From: Antennarius striatus
Lineage: Eukaryota > Chordata > Actinopteri > Lophiiformes > Antennariidae
Direction: 5' to 3'
Length of the DNA: 64,000 nucleotides
NCBI RefSeq assembly: GCF_040054535.1
Contig: NC_090792.1
Coordinates: 3,645,001-3,709,000 of the forward strand
Numbering within the stretch: position 1 is the stretch's first letter; each line of letters starts with the position of its first letter. Below, piece after piece: positions 24,807 to 34,544 of the stretch. The position numbers were made by a program, and so were the translations under genes. The notes beneath the pieces were generated by a model, which saw only the letters and a program-made list of their open reading frames with translations, ran no database searches and had not been told where the DNA came from.

Positions 24807-27650
24807 GTGCGCCCTCTTTCCTTGCGGATAATGCGTTCCAGGAACCAAACGCGATTAACGAATTCCGCGATAGAACGACAAACTATTTACCTTATTATTT
24901 ACAGTAATTTAAATGTTTATGAACCCTCCCGATACTGATACTGAACCACCTTCCATCTGTATTACCTTTTCCCACACTCTGATAGACTGTTTAAAGCACT
25001 TTTGTGTCTCACGTAAGTCTGGGGTGCACCATATAAGGGGACGTGTCTTGCTCACAGGCACGTCAGCAGTGCTCTTCCACTTCACAATCCAAATATTTTT
25101 GGCCCACCCGGTTTTGAACTCAACTCGTGGGTGTATGGGTGGATGACAGTTCTGTAAGGAGTGCAATGCTGTATGCTAGTGAATGTGTGCCAGTGAAAAG
25201 TAGAGACCTCAGCAGACTTGACAGAAATGAGAGGGCCGTGTTGCGGTGGGTCTGCCACATAACACCAGACTACAGTACAAACACAGCGGTCCTGAGAGAC
25301 AGGCTGGGTCTCTTTGACCTTGAACCAACTCTCTGCCGTCGCTGACTTCACTCGTTTGGTCCTATGCAGCGAAACAGTGAATGGTAGCGACCGGTGGATG
25401 TAAAACTGGATAGTGAGTGAGTTTTGAGATGTTTGTTAAAAAGGCAGCATCAAGGAATCTAATTAATGCTCTCTGACTTACTTCCACTGATGATGGTACC
25501 AGTCAAAATGTGTGTGTGTGTTTTTGTGTGTGTGTGTGTGTTATGACTGAGACAGAAGCTGCCCAAGGTGAACAAGGAGCTGGCTATCAAGCTGATGGAG
25601 GAGGGTGATGATGAAGCAGAGCTGTCCCTGAGGAAAAAGAAGGGCAAGGTAAGAGAATGTAGATCAGGAAAACAGAAAATATCTGCCATGGAAATCTTGA
25701 CCATTCATTTTTGATTATTACGTTCTCCAATGCCTGCTCTGATTTTTTTTTTAATTAACAAATGTGACTTCATGTTCTGTTGTTCACATGCTGTTGCCCT
25801 CTCCAGCTGATGCTAACACAGATCCAGCGTGTTCTGCTCCATGTTTTCCCTCTGCTTGACTCTTCATGTTTAGTCTATGATACAGAAACTAACCCCCCCC
25901 TGAGGATTCTGGGATGAAGCAGCTTTAGTGCAGCTGCTGCATCCAATCAGGAGGTTTCCTGTCATGGGTCACGGTTACTGCCTTTTCAAGTCAGTTTAAC
26001 TTCTACCATTAAGGGGAGCATTCACATCTGTGTGAATCTGATGTGTCAGTTGCAGATGTTGGTGACATGAGAACATGTGGGTAGTGTGAGAAAATAAAAC
26101 ATGGTATTAGAGAAGTATCGAATAAATAAAATATTAATCTGACATGATATAGCCCATTCTTATCTGTTTGTGTCATTTGCTGAATTAAATCTGTGTAAAG
26201 CTCCTCAGAACTGTCACCATCATTGGTCTTTCTGTTCTTTTCTGTGTGTGAGACCGTCGCTCTAATGAATTCCTTCATCTCGACGTTTCAAAACCACAGG
26301 CTCTCCCCAGCATCCTGGGAGACGACCGTTTTAAGGTGATGTTCGAAAACCCGGAGTACCAGGTGGACGAGCAGAGCGAAGAGTTCCGCCTCCTCAACCC
26401 TATCGTCTCCAAGGTCGGACAGAAGAGGAAGAAGAAGCTGCGTCTGCTGGCTCAGCAGGCCGCTGCCCAACAGGTGACACCGGATTGGTTTGAGATAAAA
26501 GGGAGTCGTGTTGTTAAAAACTGTCTGTCTTCATTCATCAGTCGAGGACTTTCTGTATTTTTTGGATCCAGCCTGGCTTCGCTGCATGAGAATATTTCAT
26601 CAATAACTTGAAATGTCTTGTCCAGGCTGCCGAAGAGGACGAAGAGGAGCTGGAGGGCCGAGCCAGCTCTGAGGAGGAGAGCTCGGACGATGACAAGAGT
26701 TGGGTGGAGGAGGTGAGGGAGCAGCGGCGGCTCCTGTTGCGGGAGGACCGAGACCGGCGGCGGCAGGAGAGGAAGGACGCCGATCGCAACACTGTCCTGT
26801 TGGACAAGGATCAGAGCGGGAGCGAGAAAACCTCAGACATGGCTGACAGCAAGAAGTCGAGTCGGCCTCAGTTTTACCAGATTAAAGATGGCGAGGAATT
26901 CAGGAGTTTTAACGACGTGGCCCGCAAGCAGAGATTACAGAAGTATGTGTTTGGAAACCTATTCCACTTATTTGGGACTGTTATTCAGATTGCTTCAAGA
27001 CATCTGCCAGACTTGTCTCATCAAGAAACTTTGGGTTATGTGCTTTCTCTGAGACATTCATGATCCGTCTATATTTCCAGGGCTTCTTTGGAGGAGCGTT
27101 TGAAGTTAGAGGAACACCGTGGAACCAGCAACATGGCCAACACGGCAGTCGGCAGTAAACAGCTAACCTTCACCCTCAAAAAGGTAAGCATGATAGCTCC
27201 ATCCTCCATCTGATAGCTCCATCCTCATCACCCTTTCACCAACATCCTCATCATCTCTCCTCTGAACGCGTCCGAACCGTCAGAGTCTGCTCTCTCACCT
27301 TGGCTGTTCCTCTGGTGAAATCACTTCTGATCCGGTCCAACCAGGTCACTTCTAGAGAGAACCTCTGCCTGGCAGTGGATGACACTTATGACCACTTGCT
27401 ATTAGATATCTGCTCCTCACTTGAATGTACAGGAAGTGAAAATGCGTATCAGAACACAACAATGAGAACGTTGTCGTTTCCTGGTCTGCAGTCGGAGCAG
27501 CAGAGGAAGCAGCAGCAGGCGGAGCGGGAGCACCACGAGGAGAGGAAGAAGCTGAGGCGTTCGGCCGGACACCTGAGCAGCAGCCGAGGCAGAGGCCGGG
27601 GTGGTGGCAGAGGAAGAGGAAGAGGGGGAGGAGGGAGAGGACGGTACTGA
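9896..27650 (+). CDS. nol10: Nucleolar protein 10, complete, 21 coding exons
   Basis: NOL10 (yeast Enp2) is a nucleolar WD40 protein needed for early 18S rRNA processing and 40S subunit assembly. Exons: 9896-9961, 10678-10723, 10816-10914, 11021-11098, 11183-11220, 11796-11932, 12319-12384, 12484-12544, 13194-13279, 13553-13631, 13801-13950, 14157-14223, 15598-15650, 18963-19089, 20087-20166, 20327-20425, 25556-25648, 26300-26473, 26626-26942, 27081-27183, 27492-27650. They total 2178 nt (725 aa; human 688). The N-terminal propeller is recognised by [38 protein letters not shown] and [20 protein letters not shown]. The NUC153 motif ([17 protein letters not shown]) lies near residue 482. An acidic/basic coiled region follows, then an Arg-Gly-rich tail ending GRGRY. 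The ATG at 9896 gives the conserved start [12 protein letters not shown]. Introns 12, 13 and 16 are swollen with repeats. Confidence 0.97.
10247..10303. repeat. (GT)n microsatellite
   Basis: Uninterrupted GT dinucleotides in nol10 intron 1. Confidence 0.97.
14396..14935 (+). mobile_element. Tigger-like (pogo/Tc1-mariner) element with transposase fragment
   Basis: The 540-bp element lies in nol10 intron 12. It starts CAGTGATACCCCTACTTACG and ends with a closely matching inverted copy (CGTAAGTGGAGGTACCACTG), with TA on both flanks. A reading frame from 14759 to 14920 starts [13 protein letters not shown] and contains [12 protein letters not shown] and DLAKEYGWN. This is the CENP-B-type helix-turn-helix N-terminus of Tigger transposases. 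The frame then runs straight into the right terminal repeat, so the catalytic domain has been deleted internally. Confidence 0.85.
15140..15240. repeat. (ATTC)n plus short fish dispersed repeat
   Basis: About nine ATTC units are followed by sequence resembling CACCGCTTCATCCTCTTGTG and GGGGAGCTGGAG. Similar text occurs inverted near 43625-43710 and, with variation, at 52795-52860. It is a small dispersed repeat of unknown class. Confidence 0.6.
15427..15480. repeat. (CA)n microsatellite
   Basis: Perfect CA run in nol10 intron 12. Further CA/GT runs in nol10 introns lie near 24094-24123, 24751-24800 and 25508-25541. Confidence 0.96.
15975..16492. mobile_element. Probable non-autonomous DNA transposon (imperfect terminal inverted repeats)
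   Basis: In nol10 intron 13, the left end TTTAGACCCCGTTCAGACTG resembles the inverse of the right end GTCGGAACAAGGCCTTAG. The phrase about a 'TTCAGACT' core recurs inside. No transposase frame was seen. The superfamily was not established and the boundaries are approximate. Confidence 0.4.
16530..16697. mobile_element. TA-flanked MITE with 'ATAAGGCGCAC' sub-repeats (copy 2)
   Basis: It starts CAGTATTTTCAGCAC and ends GGAAAATACTG, with internal CACTATAAGGCGCAC and AATCCAGTGCGCCTTA blocks. It belongs to the same family as 7144-7372, in nol10 intron 13. TA precedes the left end; the right flank is CA, a single-base decay of the expected TA. Confidence 0.7.
17854..17963. repeat. 110-bp direct repeat, copy A
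   Basis: This segment in nol10 intron 13 is repeated without a difference that I could find at 18839-18948, 985 bp downstream. It encodes nothing recognisable. Copy B lies just in front of the splice acceptor of nol10 exon 14. Confidence 0.93.
18690..18836. mobile_element. Tc1-like transposon end fragments
   Basis: The phrases GCAAATTTATTAAAAAAGAA, AACTGAAATATAAC and AAGGGGTCTGAATACTTT are characteristic of the terminal regions of fish Tc1-like elements. Here left-end and right-end phrases lie within 150 bp, so the centre with the transposase has been lost. Confidence 0.55.
18839..18948. repeat. 110-bp direct repeat, copy B, next to a nol10 splice acceptor
   Basis: Identical to 17854-17963. 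Only 14 further bases (GTATGTATGTCTAG) separate it from exon 14 at 18963. Any branch point for this acceptor therefore lies within the duplicated sequence or just after it, and no strong pyrimidine tract is present. Confidence 0.93.
19134..19366. repeat. 91-bp tandem repeat, about 2.6 copies
   Basis: Units start at 19134, 19225 and 19316 with GAAATGACATGT (third unit GGAATGACATGT). Each runs through CATTCCACAGAAGTTGATAC and CCTTTATCGGCACATGAAC. It begins 45 bp after nol10 exon 14, in intron 14. No coding potential is shared across units. Confidence 0.9.
21525..21660 (-). mobile_element. Retroposon 3'-tail-like repeat
   Basis: An (AATAG)n run is followed by GCCCTTATTGTCACTATACA and a GTACCTCCTTGCAGTGCAAT-type phrase, a common fish dispersed repeat. 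Its orientation suggests a minus-strand 3' tail. The parent family was not identified. It lies in nol10 intron 16. Confidence 0.4.
22040..22345 (+). mobile_element. SINE-like repeat with tRNA-like head
   Basis: The start GGCACGGTGGAGTAGTGGTT contains an A-box-like stretch, and AGGGGTTCAAACCCC matches a pol III B box (GGTTCRANNCC). The middle (TTTGCATGTTCTCTCCGTGT, GGGTTTCCTCCGGGT) is a widespread fish repeat. The tail ends in TGACAAATAAAGCTCTTTGT. It lies in nol10 intron 16 and is not a functional tRNA: no cloverleaf could be closed. Confidence 0.6.
22678..22850 (+). mobile_element. tRNA-derived SINE fragment (family shared with 46668-46918)
   Basis: GAGCGGGTCATTCAACGCTC followed by GATCGGCGGTCAGATTCCTG and CCGCCCAAAAA matches the minus-strand repeat at 46668-46918. 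The copy is 5'-truncated, so only the B-box half of the tRNA-like head is present. It lies in nol10 intron 16. Confidence 0.6.
22875..23474 (-). mobile_element. LINE reverse transcriptase fragment (CR1/L2-like, non-LTR)
   Basis: On the minus strand 23474-23151 encodes [44 protein letters not shown] and then a stop. After this, about 23140-22881 continues with [13 protein letters not shown] and a catalytic-site region reading FSDDTT (the usual form is FADDT). These are reverse transcriptase motifs 1 to 5 in order. The stop breaks the frame, and both the 5' part with the endonuclease and the 3' part are missing. It is a dead copy in nol10 intron 16, antisense to the gene. Confidence 0.88.
24298..24485. 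mobile_element. TA-flanked MITE related to the 'ATAAGGCGCAC' family (copy 3, diverged)
   Basis: The right end GTATGGAAAATACTG followed by TA and the block GTGCCTTATA match copies at 7144 and 16530. The left end is CAGTGCGCCCTTGCGGGTTA, preceded by TA, and looks more like the Tigger end at 24805. The copy may be a composite. Nol10 intron 16. Confidence 0.55.
24805..24892. mobile_element. Tigger-like terminal fragment
   Basis: Directly after a (CA)n run, CAGTGCGCCCTCTTTCCTTG and GCGTTCCAGGAACCAAACGC and CCGCGATAGAACGAC resemble the left end of TcMar-Tigger elements. TA precedes it. No right end was found nearby. Nol10 intron 16. Confidence 0.5.
25090..25400 (+). mobile_element. LINE C-terminal fragment (reverse transcriptase family)
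   Basis: The plus-strand frame contains [20 protein letters not shown], then [16 protein letters not shown] and [14 protein letters not shown]. This is the pattern seen C-terminal to the reverse transcriptase domain in several LINE families (R-AMLYGSE, then an R-ERA--R-- block). Catalytic motifs are absent. Both ends are truncated, and it differs in type from the LINE at 22875-23474. Confidence 0.6.
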
Positions 27651-30600
27651 ACAAGGCACAGCAATGACAGTCCTCCGCTCATGTCAGATTTTCTCTCCTG
27701 TTTTGCGGCTCCACCAGAAAACTCTGAGTTGTGACGGTCTGCCTGAAACAGCGTGCCTCCTGGGTGAATGCAGCTGAATTCAGAGCATCTTTAACAAGAT
27801 TAGCGCTGTAAAACTGGTCTTTGCCAGTAAAGTCTGTTATCTCCCTTAAAGAAGAGGAGAGAAGGTTTGTGCTTGTAAGAAAGGAATGCCGTTTATTACT
27901 GTGCGTGGTTAAACCCACACCGGTTTGACAACTCTTGTAAAATATTTATATTTGGTAAAACACTTACTGGTCTGTGTTGTTTTTATTGCTTAAAATCAAA
28001 AATATATGACTCTAATGTGAAACTGGAGAATGTTTGCTGTACAGTTTGTGTCCGATGTTGGGGGGGGGGGGGGGGGCAGAGAGAGATAAGAAAAGTTTGT
28101 CTGTTTCCCTGCTGTTTGCCATCACATCACATGCAATTCCTAAAAACAGAAAGACCTCCCGGTTGTCCCTCCCACCCCCCCAGTCTATGGTGTGAACTCC
28201 ATCTGGCGTGTTTCCAATGTGAGGGAGGTGCTTTTTAAGCTCCACCCCCCCCGTCCCCCCTGCAGACTCATCTGAATTCTTTCTTTGATCCCTGCTTTTC
28301 AAGACGAACCATGTCTCTAAAAGTCCGATTGTGAGCACTGCAACACAAACTGTGCATTGTCGGCTTACGTGTCAGACGATTTCATGACAAAGACCCGCTC
28401 CACTGGAGTCCCTGTGGGGGTTTTTTTTTTTTACAGATAGACCTGTGAGTGTTGGAGGTTCAGCATCTCTCTTGTCCTTATGCTAAGCCTCGGTTAAATG
28501 GCTATTGGCTCCAACTGACTGCGCACAAATCACCAGTGGCGTCAACTGTAATTCGTTGTCACTGAGCTAAGAAGGCTGAATTTGCAAATTATACCTGTAT
28601 TTTTGTGTGGAGCTTTTGTTGTCTATTTTGACTTAGTATATATTTTAAACAGTTTAATATGTTTTGATCCCTCTGAAAGAAGCCTTCCAGCTCAGCATTT
28701 ATTGAGTTTCCCATGAGCTGAGAGAAAGTTACGGAGGCCAGGCGACACACTTCCACTCGATTTCGCGAGTTGTGAGTCAAGCAGCGCTTCGGTTCCACTG
28801 CCTGACCGATAGACGTTTAGCTATGTGTCTTCCCCTATGGCTCTTTCCATCTGGCTTCCAGGCAGATTGCCCCCTTTTCCTTTCACGAGGCTTTGGCTTC
28901 GCCATGACAACGAGCAATCAGGCCACAGCAAGTGGGTCACCCAAAACTGCGACTAATAAAATGAAATCAATTTTCTCAGGGGCAATAAAGTTGATAAGGT
29001 GTACTACTTACTTTCATGCTAGCCTACATCTTGGCTGAAGATTCCTGTCCTATGGCAGAATGTTTTTATGCTTGATAATGATCCAATACATTTCTTTGTC
29101 CTGTCATTACAAGTCAGAGTCTAACATTCAATATTTTAATCCCAGCAAATCAGGTTTAACATAAAAGAGTAAAAACCAGGCATTCTTTATTGTTTCTGAA
29201 TCAAACCATAATTATGGCTCATTGTTACCTCATGTCGGCACTGTAGATCACGAGAAACTGTCTTTAAAAGGCCTTCGATTGTTCACACCGAAAAGTGTGT
29301 GAGTATTTTATAAGAAAGAAATGACACAGCAAGAAAATTAATGATCTGTTACTGTTACATGAAAGTTTGCCTTGTCCTTTGATCGACCATAAGGAGCTCC
29401 CAAACTTTGTGCTGTCTCCAGTTTGAATAACTATAAGGTTGTTTTTAGTTAGGTGCTCACTCTAACTGACTGCTCTATAAGTCTTATAATGTCACAGTCC
29501 CAACATGTTGGGCAGCAGCATGTGAGGCGGTGTGGTCTTTATTCTGGAAAATTGCAGGTGCAGCTGTAAGAAAAGTTTACTGATTCATTTTGGATCTTTG
29601 GATTTCACAGAGTTATCAGTAGACTGTTGAAGAAAACTAATAATAGGTTCACTGCAAAGTTAAAAATAACGTTTTCATGATACTCCATTCAGTTCCGAGT
29701 TACAGCCGCTCTGCCTCGGCATTCTTTTCTTCATTTAAGCGTGCAGCAGCGACTCACAGGACAAGCTCTTGATTAGAGACTACTCCAGATACATGCTCAG
29801 TGGGTGGATGCAAAAGAAGCTGCTTTCATTTTACATTTCAAAGAGCAGATATAATTGTGTTAATAACACCCAAAAAAATGGATGGAGCCCTCGCCACACT
29901 GTCTGTGCCCCCACCCCTCCAGTGGATTACACCAGCAAAATGTGCTGATGCAGCCTGTTCACCGAGATTCAAGCCAATGCAGAAAAGCACAAAAGAATTT
30001 CCAGTGAAAATGTAATCACTATTTTCTTTGACTTTAGAATCCACATTGTGGAGAAACTCAACACTGAAAGATGAAATGCTGAGTCAGCAGAGAGTCAGGT
30101 TGAGATCACTCCATGGGTAGCTGGCAGCTGGGTCAGCTCTTCAGTGAGAAGCTAATTTCATTGTAAACACCTTTTAATCTAGTTCAGACCTGTAATGAGC
30201 CTTAATTCGTGTATTTGAATGTACCAACATACCACGTAACATTCTATTCAAACACCCACTGTCATTTTTCTAAACGGAACAGTGAGTTTGTTGGCTCAGG
30301 TTTTGCAACTGAGACTTTCTACTTCATGCCACCACCAGTTTTCTGATTTCAAAGTGTGACTTGATGCCTTTTCACACTATCATCTGCATTCTGAAATTTT
30401 ATAAAATCTCCTCCTGTATGTATACACAGTGCAAATCTAAGGATACAAGATGTAAAAAAAAAAAAAAAAAAGTCCAAACAGCTAAACACTACAGGTACCA
30501 TCTGTTGAGATGGGCCTAAGGCCATGGAGAAAAACAGATTTCCGGTTGCATAAATAGCCGTCTGGGCCAAGCCAAAGATGCTCTGGTATATTAAGGTCAA

Positions 30601-32610
30601 GCCTTCATGGATTCTTTCTGTCAGCCTCTGAGGAATTCACACCAATCCTTGACCCCTGACCCCGCTTAGACATTCCAATGAATACGTCAGTCTGCCTGCA
30701 TAAAGAGTTAATGAACTGCTGGCATTGGTAAACACGTTCAGAGAAACTCAACCACTTATTAGTAAAAATTCTGTGCTAGTAATTACATGTTCTTTATTAT
30801 TAACAGTTACTAACTAAACCCTCTGGGGTTTGAGTGTTCAACAACTATAACCAGTCATTTAAACTTTTTCAATAATCATTGCTCTTGGCAGAGATTAGGT
30901 AATTTACAATGTGCTTCTGTGTAGAATAAAGTCAACTAGAGATACAAGAGAAGAATAAAGATGTTTTGTCTCTCACCTGCAACTTGATTCAGCACAGATC
31001 TACCATGGCCTCCTGGATGGCTAAAGATCTTTGCAGAAAACACACTTTATTCTCTTGAGAAAATGCAAGGCAAAGTTGTTGTACCTTAAATCTGCTTTTT
31101 TGGCAATACATTTTGTGCATGCAGATCTGAAAAAAAAATTGCATTTTTGAATGCAAGTATGCACTCACAAGGATGTGAGGAAACGTGCAAAGCCAGAAGT
31201 AGCGACAGATAACACAGTCACTTAGACCCCAATGGTGTTTTGTATCTTGTCGATTCCTTGTAACAATCATCCTTGTGTTTTCTGAGACCTTGCAACTCTG
31301 GGGGCAAGAGCACAATGGTCCACAGTAACGATGAGAAAAATTCCACACAGAGTCAGAGATAGACATTACAAGAGGAGATTGATAGGGTTGAAAGAGAGGG
31401 TGAGACACATTTGGTGGGAGAGATAAAAACGGAAATGAAATGACCAGAGCGAGGAGAAACAATTTAACCGGTATTCGATGTGTGATACTTTCTTTGGTGA
31501 TCTGGATTTGAACAAGCTGATAAAGATCCGTTGAAAATTAATTTGCCTCCAGGTGTAGGCCTACTTCCTGCGTGACATGCATGATTCTGCACAAGAGCTG
31601 AAGCTTGTTAGGACAAGTTAAGAATATAAGAAAATTGGTGATGATTGCATCATAGAAGTATGCCGCCAAACCTTAGTTGACCTCTTTGACAACTCCAGGA
31701 AGGCCTGTGATAATTAAACTTGTTGGGAAAGAACTGCTTCCTTTGGTTTGGTTTGGAATGGAAACCCAGTTGGGAGTAATGAAATAACATCTCGATGTGG
31801 CCTCAAAACCTGCAGATGACATTAAATCAGTCCAACAGATGCCTGTGCAGTATTTCCACCAGCACTGCTGATTCACGCTAAACAAGTGATCAGTTTCCTC
31901 CATTCGGTCATGTCTGCTTAAAAGTGTCGATGGAGCAACTTTTGGGAAGATTCTGTGGAGGAAGGAATCGATAGTGATGAAAACACTTGAGTGTATACGG
32001 GCCTACGTGTTCACGTTTTTACAATATTTGCAGAGCTGTTGCAGCAGAACTACCTGTGTTGACACTGAATCATCTGTGGATGATGGTTCCAGCATGACGC
32101 CGGGCAGGTTGCTGTCCAGCCAGGTCAGACCATGCTGTCCGGGTAATGAAGGATCCAGGGAGTCAACCAAAAATCAATGATCATTGTGCTATTGAGAAGA
32201 CTGAGGACAAAATACGCTTCTGACAGTTGTAACAGATGACGCATCTCCCTACACAGCCACAGAAATAAATCAGAAAGGATGCAGTACATTCACATCTGCA
32301 TGCATTTGTCAGAGTTTAGAAAACATGAATAAAAAAAAGTGAAATAATTTTTTTTTTTTTTACCAACTGGAGTTAATTAGCTCGTCTGAACACCACCCAA
32401 AAGAGTTAACTTATTTTATTGTTGTACAGTTTGAAATTTCTGTGTTAGCTTAGTTAAATTTCAAGCTTCCAATCACTTGAATGAACGTCAACAAAAGGTA
32501 CGGTACATGGTTACGAAAACACATCGCTGGATAGCGTGACGAAACATTTAAATTTCGCTTTACTCGAATTTGCTTTGCTCTGAGAACCTTTAAAAAGTTT
32601 TCTTTTGGGA
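27651..32610. other. Intergenic region nol10-odc1, no gene recognised
   Basis: The first few hundred bases are the presumed nol10 3' UTR. A poly-G run lies at 28060-28076. Reading frames here are short, lack family resemblance and have no splice-linked partners. Between 28700 and 32600 the sequence is of even composition without recognised repeats. No RNA gene was identified. Confidence 0.6.
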
Positions 32611-32617
32611 AAGAAAG

Positions 32618-34315
32618 TTTCAAGTTTATTTATTTTTATATAGCCCAGATTCACAAACAATGTCTCAGAGGGCTTTACAATCTGCACATGGACGATATCC
32701 CTTTGACCTTTGTGCACTGCAAGCAGTGCGACCCTCGCATCGGATAAAGAACAACTCCCCCCAAAACCCTTTTAACAGGGGAAAAAATGGATGGGAGAAA
32801 CCTCAGGAAGACTGCAGAGGAGGGACCCCTCTTCCAGGAGTGGACAGACGAAGCAGTAGATACCGCATGTACAGATTAACAACACAATAATAATAACAGT
32901 AACAATAACAGTAACAATAATTGTATAACAAAGGCATGCCGATCCATCCAGTAGAGCGAGTCACCACCAGCCAATGAAGCACACAGAGGTCACCGATTGC
33001 CGAGGATCCACCACTCTGAGGACAGACCAGACAGTGCCTAAGTCATTCAGCTCAAAACAGTTAAAGTCAAGGTTACTCTGGCAAAACCCCAAAACCACAG
33101 CAGAACCAAATGAGGCAGAACCAGCACTCCCCTAGTGTATCGTGAAACAGGACCACTGTACAGCTTGTGCTATCGCCAGCCATGGAAGCAGACAGAGGTA
33201 GCCGATTGCCAATGATCCACCACACAGAGGCCTGTGAGAGAGAACAGCAGAAGAAGGGAGAGAGACAGAGAGAACAGGGGCGAGAGTGGTGCTAGAGGGA
33301 CCAGAATAGCAGAGGATTAATGGGAGGCAGGGGCCTAACTAAGAAATCCTATGACTCGTCGGCAGGACTAGGCTAAACCTAAACATTGAGACCGCCATCC
33401 CCGATATTACTTATATGTTAGGTCGAACAGATATGTTTTGAGTCTAGATTTACAGATTCAGACTGTCTAATATTTATAGGGAGGTTATTCCACAAGAAAG
33501 GGGCACGATAGGAGAAGGCCCTCTGGCCAGCTGACTTCTTTTTAACTCTAGGAACACACAAGAGACCTGTATTCTGAGAGCGGAGAGCCCTAGTCGGAGT
33601 GTAAGGTTTAACAAGATCAGACAGATAGGTTGGAGCAAGCCCATTAAGGCTTTTGTATGTTAATAAGAGTACCTTAAAATCGGATCTAACATGAATCGGG
33701 AGCCAGTGTAATGCAGCCAAAACTGGGGTGATATGGTCAAATTTCCTAGTTTTAGTTAATATTCTTGCTGCTGTGTTCTGAACCATCTGAAGGCCCCTAG
33801 TTCTAGACCGAGGCAACCCTGATAACAGAACATTACAATAGTCAAGTCTAGAGGACACAAAGGCATGAATCAAAATGTCTGCATCAGCCGTGGCTAAAGA
33901 GGACCTAATTTTGGAAATATTACGTAGATGAAAGAAGGCGATCTTTGTCACCTCTTTAATATGCTTGTCAAAGGCAAGAGTTGAATCTATTGTTACTCCA
34001 AGGTTCTTGACTGTTGAACTATGGGTTATAAGACAGTTATCTACAGATGTTGTTAGGTGTTGACATTGGTTTCTATGTCGCTCAGGGCCAATGATTAACA
34101 TCTCAGTTTTGTCTGGGTTTAGGAGCAAGAAATTACTGGACATCCAACTATTCACGGAAGAAAGACAGGCCTCTAGTTTAATCAATTCAGATCGATCATC
34201 TGCTTTTATGGGCATATAAAGTTGTGTGTCATCCGCATAACAGTGGAAACTTATTCCAAAGCTGCGTATAATTTGACCAAGAGGTGCAACATACAGGGAG
34301 AATAATAGAGGAAAG
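32618..34315 (-). mobile_element. 5'-truncated LINE (L2/CR1-like) ending next to the odc1 promoter
   Basis: From about 34315 down to 33418 the minus strand encodes the C-terminal half of a reverse transcriptase without interruption. Motifs in order are [27 protein letters not shown] (catalytic YADD), [47 protein letters not shown] and [14 protein letters not shown]. The 3' UTR and tail continue to 32618. The 5' half, with endonuclease and early RT motifs, is absent, which is typical of incomplete reverse transcription. The intact remaining frame suggests a fairly young insertion. The upstream part of the open frame (34316-34641) is odc1 promoter and exon-1 antisense, not LINE. Confidence 0.9.
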
Positions 34316-34369
34316 CAAACCTGCTCAAAACAGAGGAGACGTGGATGGAAGCCGGTTCCAGCTGGCTGG

Positions 34370-34422
34370 GTTACCATGGTAACGCGCGCCATATAAATAC
34401 CGGTGGGCTCGCGCCACCGCTG
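34370..34422 (+). promoter_or_regulatory. odc1: odc1 core promoter: RFX-type X-box, TATA box, start region
   Basis: GTTACCATGGTAAC at 34370-34383 is a perfect palindrome fitting the RFX X-box consensus (GTNRCC, 0-3 nt, RGYAAC). TATAAAT follows at 34392-34398, which puts the transcription start near 34420. A noncoding first exon then ends at the donor TTAAG|GTAAGC (34545/34546). A TATA-driven odc1 promoter with a noncoding first exon is known in mammals. The X-box assignment is sequence match only. Confidence 0.7.
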
Positions 34423-34514
34423 CAGTGTTCGTCCTACGGAGGGTGGAGCCGCCTCGGTGGAACTGCTGGTGACGGGAACAGCGTTTATTTTTAAAATTCC
34501 TGCACTCGGATCTA

Positions 34515-34544
34515 ATGGATAAACTCTTTGTAAATGCTTTTTAA
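34515..34544 (+). other. Upstream ORF in odc1 exon 1 (9 codons)
   Basis: ATG at 34515 opens a short frame (MDKLFVNAF) whose stop TAA ends at 34544, one base before the exon-1 donor. Mammalian ODC mRNAs carry a short upstream ORF that dampens translation. Whether this one acts the same way is inference. Confidence 0.45.

Noticed and set aside
9962-27491. Intronic snoRNAs in nol10 or odc1
   Set aside because: No convincing box C/D or H/ACA arrangement was seen by eye; a covariance-model search would be needed.
27352-27682. Three minus-strand Ser/Pro/Leu-rich frames
   Set aside because: Antisense of the nol10 Arg-Gly and Gln-rich last exon.
30989-31462. 157-codon minus-strand frame in the nol10-odc1 gap
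   Set aside because: Composition looks like non-coding DNA, no domain or splice partners, and the residues follow no heptad, signal-peptide or membrane pattern beyond chance.
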